Below are positions 44,936 to 56,502 of a stretch of DNA of 64,000 nt, one piece after another. The stretch is from Camellia lanceoleosa (lineage: Eukaryota; Streptophyta; Magnoliopsida; Ericales; Theaceae), in assembly GCA_025200525.1 (NCBI GenBank), contig CM045760.1, forward strand, positions 46,271,932 through 46,335,931, read 5' to 3'. Each line of letters opens with the position of its first letter. The stretch's first letter is position 1. A program made the position numbers and the translations under genes. The notes beneath the pieces were generated by a model. The model was not told the origin of the DNA, searched no databases, and worked only from the letters and a program-made list of their open reading frames with translations.

Positions 44936-47003
44936 ATGGAAAAGCATTTGAAAGACCTCCTTTCTGCGGATCGAGTCTCTGGCTTTCGACACCATTTTTC
45001 CATCCCTGACGACGTCCATCTGCCGTTCGTGACATACAACACCCTTGATATGGAGAGGGAGGATCAAAGCACAATCATCTTCCCTCTCTTACCAATTGCT
45101 GAGGGTAGAGTCTGTTTCCCCCTTCGCCCATTTCTTAGGGCCGTCCTTCGCCATTGGGGTCTCATCCCTTCACCATCTAATGTAAATTTCTTCCAAATCA
45201 TAATGGGGATTATAGAGTTAAACCGTCGCCTTAGGATCAATCTAGGCATACCTGCTATTCGGTATTGTTATGCCTTGGCCAAGTCTTCTGGCCGACTTAT
45301 GTCCTCAGGGCTAAGGACACCGACCATCAATTAGTGACCATGCTTGCTAGCTCTAGTAAGCGAGTTGATGATGTCATGGTCGTTGTCCGAGGTAACTGGG
45401 AATTCGGCGAAGGCGAAGGCCGCCTAGATCCAATTCCCAGACAAAGAGGAGAACCAGGTGGCCATATAGCTCCTTGTGCTTATTTTCCTTATATGTATTC
45501 GGCTTTATTTTTGTGGTCTTATGATTTTACTTGTACATGAAACGATTTGAAGAAAGTTTTGGTTCCAACCGATGACTCCGTTCTTGCGAAAATCAAAGTC
45601 GCACTCCAATACTTCGGCCGTCCAAGCTTTCAGAGACAAAGGAGGGCGGCCCACATTCTTCTTCGATACGAGCCGACGTATACGACGTTCTTGACGGCAG
45701 ACAACATTCCAGTTCCGAGGGGTGAAGAGTATCTTACGGCCCTTATTTTAACCAACTTAAAAAACTTGAGGCAAGTTGGTTTGGAGGCATCCGATTCGGA
45801 GTAGGTGGAAGTAGTCGAAGAGGTCGCTGAGGAGTGAAGCCAGTCTGAAGCCGAGGTAGACGAGGCTTTAAAGTTGGCCTTTGAGGAAGTCAGACTCAAT
45901 TTGTCTGAACCTTCGTCCACCTCAGGCTAAGGGGACATCTCCTTCGAAGACATTTTTATAAACTTAGGGGACTTACCCGGCTCCTATCCTGATAACATGG
46001 CCGGCGAGTCGCTCAGCCAATTGGCCAAATGAAAAAATGCCGAGAGGATGGCTGCCCGAAAAATGGGCTGGAGCCGATCGAAACCAACCTCCACCCCCTC
46101 CACCTGTTGTTAGGGAAGAAACTCCACCTGTTTCCGTTGAAGAGGTGGTCCCGAATGAAGTGGCCGAAAAGGAACCTGTTGTCAAAGAACATGAGGGTTA
46201 AGTGATGGAGCACAGGGGTGAAAAATGCCCAGCCGAACATGAAACCGCTTATTTGGAAGACCCAGCGGACAAATGGCCACGCTTGGAAGAATCGGACTTA
46301 GTTGTGCCATTCATAGGACAACCAAGGATAAAAAACATGTCGGTTGGCTCCGATGCATCGGCAATAAGAGATCCAACTGTGGCTTTGAGCCTAGCTTCCT
46401 CCATTTCTATGTTAGCAGATAGAGCAACTTTTAGGGCATAGGCTGATCTTCTTGCCATCGTGTTGGCCATTCAATCGGCGATATTGGTATGTGATCCTTT
46501 ATAGTTTTGCAAGGCTGACCAAAAGAGTTTCTATATTAGCCTACTGATCCTTTGTTTTGCAGGCGGATGGCAGGATAGCCGAGATTGGACGCCGCCAACA
46601 CGACGCTATTGAATAGATCGGCTTTCTTACGGCCGAGTTGGAAATCGAGAAGGGAAAGACAGCTGAGGCTTCTCTCTGAGCCGAGTCTAAGAGAGCTAGG
46701 GCCGATGCCGATGCAAATAAGGCCAAGACTACTGACGAACTAAAAGTGGCCGCTGAGAATAAGGCGAAAACGAATGAAGAAGTGCTCAGATTGGCCAATG
46801 AGATGATTGCCAAGTTGGAGGCCGACCTGGAAGAGTTGAACCGGGTGAAGGCAAACACCGAGTCTACGCTTTCCGAGTCGTTCAAGGCTGGCAAGGATGC
46901 GGCCCTGGCGGACTACGTAGAAGAAGTGCCGAAATTCAAAAATAAGGGGTTCAAACACGGCTGGCTCAAAGCCTTGGCTGCTGCTAACGTGGTATCGGAA
47001 TAG
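44936..47003 (+). pseudogene. Antisense accessory gene of the Tat element (copy 1)
   Basis: Runs opposite to gag-pol. ATG at 44936; the first 133 codons carry a domain with FPLLPIAEGRVCFPLRPFLR and LRHWGLIPSPSNVNFFQIIMG, resembling the plant 'putative gypsy type transposon' domain (Pfam Transposase_28, from memory). The domain continues in 45547-45804 after a stop and frame change. An acidic middle follows with several stops. After a GT-AG intron (46487-46562) a coiled-coil tail reaches KGFKHGWLKAL and ends at TAG after 47003. A GTAAGT/TTTAG pair at about 44858-44914 may be a 5' UTR intron. Function unknown; Tat elements are known to carry such extra genes. Confidence 0.65.
46487..46562 (+). 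other. Probable intron of the antisense gene (76 bp)
   Basis: GTATGT donor and TTTGTTTTGCAG acceptor; removal keeps frame between AIQSAIL and ADGRIAEIGRR, and the unspliced sequence has stops. Confidence 0.65.
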
Positions 47004-47339
47004 TCGATTAAAATGCGTAGACGTGAGCGTTGAGTCTTTGAGTCGACCTGACTGAATTGAATATTTTCCATTTTGTCTTTGGTACTAGGTGTATGTAGGT
47101 TTTACTAAATGTGTTAGGTTTTTTGTTATTCATTGTTGTGAGAAGCTGATGTAGGATAGTTTTAATTTGTAAAATGAATTGTAATTGTGCTCGATTTACG
47201 ATTGAAAATTATTTTTGCTAATTGTGCTCAGTTTATGTGTTTGTTAGCAGCTAAGTGAGATGTAAAATCATGAAATGAATGGAATGAGCTACCGAATTAA
47301 ACATAACTGTGAAGTGTTGTAACTTAGTTGAATATATTA

Positions 47340-48100
47340 GTGAATATGCCCTCGCCCTAGTAGGTTAATGAATCAGTCAGCCTAAAAATGGCGGTTCAGG
47401 GATTTGTTGGGGCACAATGGTAATTCGGCTGAGTTTTGATAGTTAAGCTGAATAGATTGATGAATCTGTCCTTGCCCCAGCAGGTTACTGAACTAGTCAG
47501 CCTAAAAACGGCCGTTTAGGAGTTTGTTAGGGCACAATGGCAATTCGGCTGAGCTCTGATAGTTAAGACGAATAGATTGATGAATCTGCCCTTGCCCTAA
47601 GTTACCGAATCAGTCAGCCTAAAAAGGGCAGTTCAGGAGTTTGCTGGGGCACAATAGCAATTCGGCTGAGCTCTGATAGTTAAGCCGAATGTATTGATGA
47701 ATCTGCCCTTGCCCCAGCAGGTTATTGAACCAGTCAGCCTAAAAACGGCGGTTTTGGGATTTGCTGGGGCACAATGGTAATTCGGCTGAGCTGTGATAAT
47801 TAAGCTGAATAGATTGATGAATCTGCCCTTGCTCCAGCAGGTTACTGAACCAGTCAGCCTAAAAATGGCAGTTCAGGAGTTTGTTGGGCCACAATGGCAA
47901 TTCAGCTGAGCTCTGATAGTTAAGCCGAATAGATTGATGAATCTGCCCTTGCCCCAGCAGGTTACTGAACCAGTCAGCCTAAAAATGGCGGTTCAGGAGT
48001 TTGCTTGAGCACAATGGCAATTCGGCTGAGCTCTAATAGTTAAGCTGAATAGATTGATGAATCTGCCCTTGCCCCAGCCAATGAACTAGAAGGCTGAATG
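47340..48100 (+). repeat. Tandem array, ~120-bp unit, about 7 copies
   Basis: Units start with GAATCTGCCCTTGCCCCAG and include GGGGCACAATGGCAATTCGG. Starts lie near 47342, 47460, 47578, 47694, 47815, 47936 and 48056, with a degraded unit at 48170. Lies between the two antisense genes. No open frame runs through it. Confidence 0.92.
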
Positions 48101-48593
48101 ATCTTAGTCATGGAGTGGCTGTCGCGCATGAGTAGATCGGCGCTAGGCTTAGATATTTGGCCAATTAGATTATTGAATCTATTCTTGCCCCAACCAATGC
48201 TTGAACTGGAATGCCAGATACTTTTAGTTCATGGCGTGAGGCTTTTGAAGTTTATTATTAATGAGATCGCCTCGGGGGTGGTGCACCCATAAGGAATAAA
48301 TGAGGTGAGTGCTTCATGCGTGTAGGTCCCATTAGCATGCTCAGACTCAATATCCTAACCCAGTCTATTGAGGAAGGTTAGACAAGTGCGAATGTCAAAT
48401 AGACTATTCTTTAACAACAGAGGAGAGAGGAGGACATTGGGTGAACTGGACGCAGAGATGAATCGAAGTGGTGAGCCTATGCGCACGAGCAGTAGGGTGA
48501 TGAGGGAGCGGGAGAGACGCTAGTCCCCTTGTCATCGAACTAGGTCACCCAGAAAGGAAAAGCAGCAGTGGGGCAAATCCCCTTAACCGGGCT

Positions 48594-49330
48594 CTAGAGG
48601 AGAATCCGGTGCGACACCGCACCCGTTGAGTTTTGCGGTCTTCGTGGGAAACAAACCGATGACGGAAGCGGATTCAATCGTTCACGACCCAAATGTGGCA
48701 ATCGAGTTCGCTCAACAGATTTTTCCACCAGAAGTCCAACAGTCGATGGTCGATCGACAAGATGTCGAAGTGTTTCGGGAGGGCATCCATGGGGCAGTGA
48801 AGGGGCTATACACTGCCTATGAAATAAATCATCGTCTATGTCTTGCGTCTGTGCAGGATATAGGCGAAGGCGACGCATTGATTCGAAGCTTAGGAGCTCG
48901 CGTGGAGAAGGTCGACCGCGAGCTAAGAGAGGTCAAGGCTGTCGAGGCTCAATCGGCCAGCAAATCGAACCCGATCGTGAATGAGAGGGTGACCCAACGG
49001 CTAATAAGTCATGCGCTTGCCGATCGAGATACGGCTAGCATTTTTGCAATTGAGAGTGCTAAGGCCAAGGCTTATGAAAAAGGCTTCCACGATGGCCAAA
49101 AGGTCGGGATAGACAAGACCAAAGAAAAACTCGTCGAGGAGGTCTGCCGATGTGAGAATCGTGGATTCAAGCACGGATGGATCAAGGTACTATAAGCCTC
49201 AGATGCTCTTCAGGCAGCATGTGTTAATTCGGCGTCACCGCTATATCGAAGTCATCATTTTCCCTTCGCGGCCTTCGAAGTTGAGAAGAATGGTGATGAG
49301 GGAGATGCCGATTTAGACTAGATATTACAA
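48594..49330 (+). pseudogene. Antisense accessory gene of the Tat element (copy 2, C-terminal half)
   Basis: An open frame of 189 codons (48626-49195) ends at a TAA, and similar reading continues to about 49320 (ending GDEGDADLD). The last part, CENRGFKHGWIKVL, matches FKNKGFKHGWLKAL of copy 1, and the preceding coiled-coil region (ESAKAKAYEKGFHDGQKVG) corresponds to ESFKAGKDAALADY. The N-terminal domain is absent; 48100-48600 has no clear coding. A CAG|GATATAGGC acceptor-like site near 48857 may mark an exon border. Probably a diverged duplicate or the remains of an earlier version of the gene. Confidence 0.55.
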
Positions 49331-49639
49331 ACGCTCCAACACAGATTGGGAGCAAATTATGTATTTATTGGTTAATTTAATAAAATACTCTATTTTAAAT
49401 GTTTGCATGTTTCGATTTATACATTTTGAGCCAGTCGATTAGTGTAATGAAACATTTCGTTTTCAATGCTTGCATGTTTCAACTTTCGCCAGCGACGTGT
49501 GCTTTTTAATCGTAATATTCATGAGAAGCACACCGAATCCACGACTTTTATCTGCGCCAGTCGTGAGGCCTATGAAGAGCGCTTCGAATCCGGAGACTCA
49601 TTCGGCTCAAAAGTTGTGTTATTGGGACTCTGAACTCGG

Positions 49640-50960
49640 AGACTTTTTTATCTCGGCCAATTGTGATATCCACAAAGGGCGCTCCGAATCCGAAGTCTTA
49701 TTCGGCCCAAACACGACCTGCACGGATGGGGCTCCGAATTTGGAGGCTTTTTTATCTTGGCCAACGTGATATCTACGAAGGATGCTTCGAATCCGGAGTC
49801 TTATTCAGCCCAAACGTGACCTGCACGGATGGGAATCTGAATTTGGAGGCTTTTTTATCTTGGCCAATCGTGATATCCATAAAGGGCGCTCCGAATCTGG
49901 AGTCTTATTCGGCTCAAACGTGACCTGCACGGATGGGGCTCTGAATTTGGAGGCTTTTTTATCTTGGCCAATCGTGATATCCACGAAGGGTGTTCCGAAT
50001 CCGGAGTCTTATTCGGCCAAAACGTGACCTGCACGGATGGGGCTCCGAATTCGGAGGCTTTTTTTTATCTTGGGCCAATCGTGATATCTACGAAGGGCGT
50101 TCCGAATCCGGAGTCTTATTCGGTCCAAACGTGACCTGCATGAATGGGGCTCCAAATTCAGAGGCTTTCTTGGCCAATCGTGATATCCACAAAGGGCGCT
50201 CCGAATCTGGAGTCTTATTTGACCCAAACGGGACCTGCACGGATGGGGCTCCAAATTTGGAGGATTTTTATCTTGGCCAATCGTGATATCCACAAAGGGC
50301 GCTTCGAATCTGGAGTCGTTTTCGGCCCGAATGTGACCTGCATGGATGGGGCTCCAAATTCGGAGGCTTTTCATCTTGGCCAATCGTGATATCCACGAAG
50401 GGCGCTCTGAATCCAGAGCCTTATTCGGCCCAAACGCGACCTGCACGGATGGAGCTCCGAATTCGGAAGCTTTCTTATCTGGCCAATCGTGATATCCACG
50501 AAGGGCGCTCCAAATCTGGAGTCTTATTCGGCCCAACCGTGACCTGCACGGATAAGGCCCTGAATTCAGTGGCTTTCTTATCTTGGCCGATCGTGATATC
50601 CACGAAGGGCGCTCTAAAGCCGGAGTCATATTCGGCCCAAGCATGACCTGCACAGATGGGGCTCTGAGTTCAGAGGCTTTCTTATCTTGGCCAATCGTGA
50701 TATCCACGAAGGGCGCTTTGAATCCGGAGTCTTATTCGGCCCAAACGTGACCTGCACGGATGGGGCTTCGAATTCGGAGGCTTTTTTTTATCTTGGCCAA
50801 TCGTGATATCCACGAAGGGCACTCCGAATTCGGAGTCTTATTCGATCCAAATGTGACCTGCACGGATGGGGCTCCGAATTCAGAGGCTTTTTTTTTTTTT
50901 TTTTCTTGGGCCAATCGTGATATATACGAAGGGAGCTCCGAATCCGGAGGCTTAATCGGA
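49640..50960 (+). repeat. Tandem array, ~104-bp unit, about 13 copies
   Basis: Each unit holds TTGGCCAATCGTGATATCCA, CGAAGGGCGCTCCGAATC, GGAGTCTTATTCGGCCCAAA and TGACCTGCACGGATGGGGCT. GTGATAT recurs near 49660, 49768, 49870, 49974, 50082, 50178, 50283, 50386, 50488, 50590, 50697, 50805 and 50917. It lies directly beyond the end of pol. Long frames on both strands here are by-products of the repeat. Confidence 0.95.
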
Positions 50961-51073
50961 AGACTTTTGAACTGAATTTCACAATGAGAAAATAGGAGAC
51001 TTTGCATTGCAAAAAGTGAAATCTGTACATGGTGAATCATTCAAAACAAGTATCATCCTCCATAGGTCAGGGT

Positions 51074-52193
51074 TTAATGATAAAATTTACGCAAATGCAT
51101 GGAATTCCAAGGGCGTGGAAGACTCCTCCCAGACATGTCTTTGAGCCGATATGCCCCTGTTCCCGCAATTGAGTCGATCTGGTAGGGGCCGTCCCAGTTA
51201 GGACCCAATTTTCCATCAGCCGGATTCCTGGCAGCTGGAAGCACTTTCTTCAGGACCAATTTGCCTGGTAAATAGTGGTGTGGTTAAGCACGTTGATTAT
51301 ACGACTTAGCAAGCTGCTGCTGGTACCGTGCCATGGATGCAACGGCACGGTCTCTTCGTTCTTCAATCAGAGTCAAATAGAAAGGTCAGCATCATGTCAT
51401 TTCGGCCTATATCAAAAACTTTTGATTTCAAGGTTGGGAGGTCGATCTCCAAGGGGATGATTGCCTGCGTTTCGAAGCACAAAGCGAACGGCGTTTCCCC
51501 AGTGGATCGCTTCGGAGTAGTGCGATGAGCCCACAACACACTCGACAATTCTTCGACCCATCTGCCTTTAGCTTTCTCTAGCCTCTTCTTGATGCCATCC
51601 AAAATGGCTTTGTTGGAAGCTTCAGCTTGGCCATTGCTCTGTGGATAAGCCGGGGTGGAGAAATAGGGCCTAATACCATACTTGCTGCACAGTTCTTGGT
51701 AGACACCGCAATCAAACTGGGTGCCGTTGTCTGAAATAAGTGCTCATGGAATGCCGAATCGCGTTATGATATTTCTCTATACAAAATGCTTCACATCAGT
51801 ATCTCGAATGTGCGTTAGTGCCTCTGCTTCTACCTATTTTGTAAAATAATCTGTTGCGACAATCAAAAATCGCTTGTTGCCCAGGGTGCGAGGCAATGGT
51901 CTGACGATGTCAAGTCCACATTGGGCAAACGACCAAGGACTAGTTATAGAGCTTAACTCTTCAGCAGACAGATGGGTTAAAGGAGAAAACTTCTGGCACT
52001 GTTCACATTTCTTCACGTAACACTCAGCATCAGTTCTCATTGTCGGCCAATAATAACCCTGTGTCACAGCTTGATGAGCCAAAGAGCGCTCGCCAGAGTG
52101 GGCACCACAGTTACCTTCATGTATTTCAGTCAGGAGTTCCTCGACTTTATCCGGGTGAACGCATTCTAAGTATGGACCAGAAAGGGATTTCTT
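51074..52193 (-). pseudogene. Integrase of the Tat element
   Basis: 52082-51834 has the zinc-binding end (YYWPTMRTDAECYVKKCEQC) and the first catalytic region (CGLDIVRPLP, VATDYFTK). The second Asp region near 51740-51720 is broken by frame changes. 51602-51363 holds KRLEKAKGRWVEELSSVLWA and TPKRSTGETPFAL, and 51259-51074 the C-terminal GKLGPNWDGPYQI and SMHLRKFYH end. Stops separate the pieces. Confidence 0.87.
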
Positions 52194-52742
52194 TTAAAGC
52201 TTTCCTTGCGGATCTAAGTAGTATCGCAGGGCTTTGTTTCGTAGCTTGTGTACTTCTTTCTTATCCGACGGGAGCTGTTCGGAAGACAGAAATGCAGCAA
52301 TGGAGTTCATCCAACTCGAACCTGACTTGATGACATTGATTTGGACTTCTTCTGAAGGGAAAATGCTCGACTTAGGAATGAAACCCACTTCAATTGTCTG
52401 CTTAATCTCTGAGTTAATGGTGGAGGCTAGGCAAGCCAGGGTGTTTGCATGTGTGTTCTGATTGCGGGTTATTTGGTTCAATTCATGGTGGTCAAATTTT
52501 GTCAGCAACGAATTTGACGTTTTCATGTAAGCTGCCATACAGTCGTTTTTGGCCGCGTACTCCTCTTTTAGCTGATTGATCACCAGTTTTGAATCGCAAA
52601 ATATGAGCAAATGCCGAGCACCTAGGAGATGTGCATTCTGTAAGCTAATTAGTAGGGCTTCGTATTCGGCCTCATTGTTCGATGCTTCGAAGCCAAGTTT
52701 GATAGCCTGCTCGATTATTGCTCTGTCGGGAGCCATGATCAC
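52194..52742 (-). pseudogene. Archaeal-type RNase H (aRH) of the Tat element
   Basis: 182 open codons. EASNNEAEYEALL and LIFCDSKLVINQL give the acidic residues of the active site; the conserved NTHANTLACLAS follows. This second RNase H beside the ordinary one is diagnostic for the Tat lineage. The frame as such is intact but the neighbouring parts are broken. Confidence 0.87.
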
Positions 52743-54528
52743 TACTTCGGCCCCACTGTCGCGTTGATTGGACGATCCATCACAGTACAGCTGCCAAATG
52801 CCCCTAACATAAATTCTCTAGTTCGGCTTAGGGTGAGTTTGATCAGACTTGAAGTCGGCGAGACCCCAGTGAATTCGGCCACAAAGGTGGCAAGCACTTG
52901 CCCCATGATTGAGGTTTTAGGCAGAAATAGAATATCGTGTTGGCCGAGTTCAAGAGCCCACTTCGAAATGCGTCCTGATGTTTCTGCATTACGGAGTACT
53001 GACCGGAGGGGGTAGTCCGTTAGTACCCCGATGGTATGCCCCTGAAAGTAATGCATCAGTTTTCTTGCTGCCATGACGAGGGCTAGGATGAGTTTTTTCA
53101 ACGGAAGGTAACATGTTTCGGCGTCAACCATTGCCCTGCTCACATAATATACTGGCCACTGCTTCCCAAGTTTTTCCTTTAATAGTACGACATTAACGGC
53201 CCAGTCGGAAACTACCAGATATAAAATGAGCGGGTCGCCTGCCGAAGGTGTTGTCAAGAGTGGAATTGATCAGAGGTAAGTCTTCAGACCATTGAAAGCT
53301 ACTTCGCACTCAGATGTCCATTCAAAAGCTTTACCCTGCCATAGGGTATGAAAGAATTATCGGCAGTGATCTGTGGAACGACTGATGAACCTGTTGAGTA
53401 AGGCGGCCATCTCCATCAACTTTTGAACCTCCTTCATCGATTGAGGGGAGCCGAGTTCCAGGATTGCTGTGATTTACCTTGGGTTGGCTTCGATTCCTCG
53501 GCGGTTGACAATGTAGCTAAGGAATTTGCTGGATCCGATCCCAAATGCACATTTGGAAGTGTTCAGCTTCATTTTGTACTTGCATAAAATGCTGAATGTC
53601 TCTTCCAGATCGGCTAGATGAGTTTGCTCTTCTTTGAATTTGACCACCATATCGTCAATGTACACTTCCATAGTACGGTCGAGTTACTTCTTGAACATGG
53701 TAGTGACTAGTCTTTGGTAAGTTGCCCCTGTATTCTTTAGCCCAAAAGGCATAACCTTATAGCAATAAGTTCCTCTTGGGGTGAGGAATGCAATTTTATC
53801 TTAGTCCTCCGGATGCATGGCGATTTGATGGTAGCCTCTGTAGGCATCGAGGAAGCTCATACGTTGATGACGTGTCGTGGCATCTACGAGTTGGTCGATT
53901 CTGGGGAGAGGAAAACAATCCTTGGGGAAAGCTTTATTTAAGTTTGTGAAGTCCACACAGACATGCCAAGTCCCAATTTTCTTCTTTACCACCACAGTAT
54001 TCGACAGCCATGTTGGATAGGTTACTTCCCGATTGCCCCGGCATCAAGCTACCGGTCAACTTCTTCAACAACGGCAGCAGTGTGCTTTGTGGCTAACCGC
54101 CAACTTTTTTGAATAATTGGCTTACATTTGGGGTCAACATTTAAACGATGCTGAGAAACGGATGGATCTACCCCTGACATCTAATATGGTGATCATGCAA
54201 ATACATCAAGGTTGCCGAGTAAGAAGGTAATTAGATGCTGCCTGTCGGCTTGATTCAGGGAGGCGTCGACCATGAAGAACCTATCTAGATCCCCGTCAAT
54301 TTCAACTCGATCCAGGGCTTCCGTGGCCTTTTCACCTGGGAGCCGTCCAACATCGTCGAGGCTCTCGCGATCTGGCACCTTAATAGAATTCATTTCCAGC
54401 TCTCTTAGTGTCTTTGTGGCAAGAAGATAACATGCTTGTGCCGATTTATGGGAACCACAGATTTGTTCAATGCCGCGTTCAGTCGGGAAGCGGAGTAGTT
54501 GATGATAGGTGCTTGGAACGGCATGCAT
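52742..54528 (-). pseudogene. Reverse transcriptase and first RNase H of the Tat element
   Basis: 54528-54193 is the linker from protease (YHQLLRFPTERGIEQICG). 53995-53801 contains WHVCVDFTNLNKAFPKDCFP and SFLDAYRGYHQIAM. 53671-53474 has the catalytic YIDDMVVK, typical of Tat. 53257-52742 is RNase H1 (LYLVVSDWAVNVVLLKE, VYYVSRAM, VLTDYPLRSVL). In-frame stops occur, for example just after the TTMFKK motif at about 53685 and near 53800. The domain order is normal. Confidence 0.87.
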
Positions 54529-54543
54529 GGCATGCAGCCAAGT

Positions 54544-54978
54544 TCATCCCATGATAAGATTATATGGCAAAGGCAACTTGACAACCAAGAATTCTACATC
54601 CACTATTCGGGAGCCCGCTCGAACTGGTAGCGTGGTTTTGCCCAACGAGTATTCTGGATTAGCGTTGAAGCCAAATAACGGATAATGAGCTGGAGACAGG
54701 TCTGACTTGGTGAACCCAAGTTTGATGAAGGTCTTGTAGTACATAACTTTTGAAGTACTCCCCTAGTCAATGAGAATGCATTCAACGATGAATCGGCTTA
54801 CGTGTAGTTCGAGGACCAAAAGAACAATGTGGGGGAGCGTTTCGCCGATTAAATCAGAATCGTCGAAGGTAATACTCGGAGCTTCATGGGGCCGTTTTGC
54901 TGGTGTGATTTGCTTTTGGGGGTTAGGATTCGACTGAATTGTATGAACTGCGGATGCCGTCGGCAGGTTGTATATCAT
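54544..54978 (-). pseudogene. Protease region of the Tat element
   Basis: Two frames joined by a shift near 54770: the first ends at CILID, which is the start of the aspartic protease active site, and the second continues with MYYKTFIKLGF and VDVEFLVVKLPLPYNLIMG, the usual C-terminal part. The active-site triplet straddles the lesion. Confidence 0.8.
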
Positions 54979-55059
54979 ATGGATTACGCCGAGTGGGGGT
55001 GAATCTTGCCTTAAAGCTATTGTTTTGGTTGCGTTGTCTTTTCGGACGTACTACTTAAG

Positions 55060-56467
55060 CCGATCGTCTTGTACCAATTCCTCAAGGTGATCTTTCAACA
55101 CATAACAACTCTTGGTATCATGGCCATGGTCCTTGTGATATTCGCATCACCTGTCCCGTCTTCTTCTGTCGGGAGGTCCCACCATTTTTTATGGCCATTT
55201 GAAGAAGGGAAGGTGTTGAACTTTAGACATAACCATGCCGATCAGCTCCGACAACTCCGTATATTTCTTGTCCGCGCGCCTTGTGTGCCTGCTATCCACT
55301 TGAAGTTGTTCACTAGCTCGGTGGGAACATTGGTCATTTGGTCGGTGCGAATGCCGTATTCTGTCTCGTTTAGCCCGATTTCGCGATTCAGGGCTTTGTG
55401 ATGGTACATAATTTATTAGTTGAACGATCTCAGAAGGGGTCGTCTTGTTGGCCTTCTGCTCGGCTTTAACCCATAGGGGGTCATCTTCCATTTTACAGTA
55501 TTCCTCGACTTTCTTCATTAACGACCAGACTGTTTTGGGGGGTCTTCTGGTCAAGGAACTACGGAGGGCACTGTCAGGATGCAACCCCATTTTAAAGGCG
55601 GTGATGGCCATGGAGTCGTTGTAGGCATCATCCACAAGATTAAAGCATTCCCAATAGCACCGAATATGCTCGTATGGTTTCCCCTGGTTGGATTTGCATT
55701 GCCCAGAGAGAGTCGACTTGCTTTGGCTGGACCCCATTGGTGATGAATTTTTCCTTGAAGGATTTTTGTAATTGGTGAAAGCTCTTAATCGACGCCGGTT
55801 CTAACTTATAATACCATCTAACAGCCAATGGTCCCAAACTGCTCGGAAATATCCAGCACATGAGAGCCTCGTCGTCTGCATGCAGTGTCATGGCTTGCTT
55901 ATAATGACGAATATGGTTAGTGGGATCCGATTTTGCATCGTATAGGGTGAACGATGGAGCCTTGAACTTTTTGGGTAGTACTGCCCTTGTGATTCGTCGC
56001 ATAAAGGGGTCATGCTGGTCCTCTTCGTCTGAATCATTTCTTCTTCTGTTACTCCGTCCACGCAGACTTCCTTCAGAAGAACTAGAGACTTCGACTTGCC
56101 CCTTCTTTTTGGGTTCTAGGGAAGAGGAGTCAGAATCACTGCCACTATCTTGTCTTCGAACGTGAGGTCGTCGACCATCCTTTCTTAGAGGTTGTGGCAG
56201 ATCTTGGTGCGCGCCCTGCTGGGATTTCGCCACCTCCAAGGCCAAATCCTGTCGAAGGCGCTCGTTCTCAGCCATCATGTTCTCCAATCTCTGTTCGTTT
56301 TCTTTTGCCTGATCCATAATTGCTTGCATTGTTTCATTAGCTGAATCGAAGTTCAAGGCTCTTTGTGCAACAATGTTTTTTGGTCCTAGCATGGTGCTTG
56401 GAGTGGTATCGACTCGTGGTGTAAGGTTATTACTGACTACCGGAGGATCTTCTGTCACGCCCGCCAT
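55060..56467 (-). pseudogene. Gag of the Tat element
   Basis: ATG at 56467 gives MAGVTEDPPV; the residues before it in the open frame are the translated primer site and LTR end. Residues about 40-100 are a coiled coil (NEQRLENMMAENERLRQDL), then a charged, Ser-rich linker, then the capsid-like domain around FKAPSFTLYDAKSDPTNHIR and WYYKLEPASIKSFHQLQ. A frame change near 55700 leads to GLHPDSALRSSLTRRPPKTV and a basic tail ending near 55190; 55190-55060 has HGHDTKSCYVL-like residues in another frame (the hinge to pol). Confidence 0.82.
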
Positions 56468-56484
56468 GGATGTGCTAGAGTATT

Positions 56485-56502
56485 CCCATAGACAGCGCCA
56501 AT
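56485..56502 (-). other. Primer-binding site of the Tat element
   Basis: Minus strand after the LTR reads ATTGGCGCTGTCTATGGGAA, close to the TTGGCGCCGTCTGTGGGAA type used by Tat/Athila elements. It proves the minus orientation. Confidence 0.75.

Noticed and set aside
44836..45067. Minus-strand frames opposite the antisense gene of the Tat element
   Set aside because: Shadows of the plus-strand gene; basic, repetitive composition and no domain.
49640..50960. Regular repeats that could suggest a CRISPR array or a repeat protein
   Set aside because: The ~104-bp units are repeated throughout with no unique spacers, and open frames exist in several phases on both strands. It is a simple tandem array in a retrotransposon.
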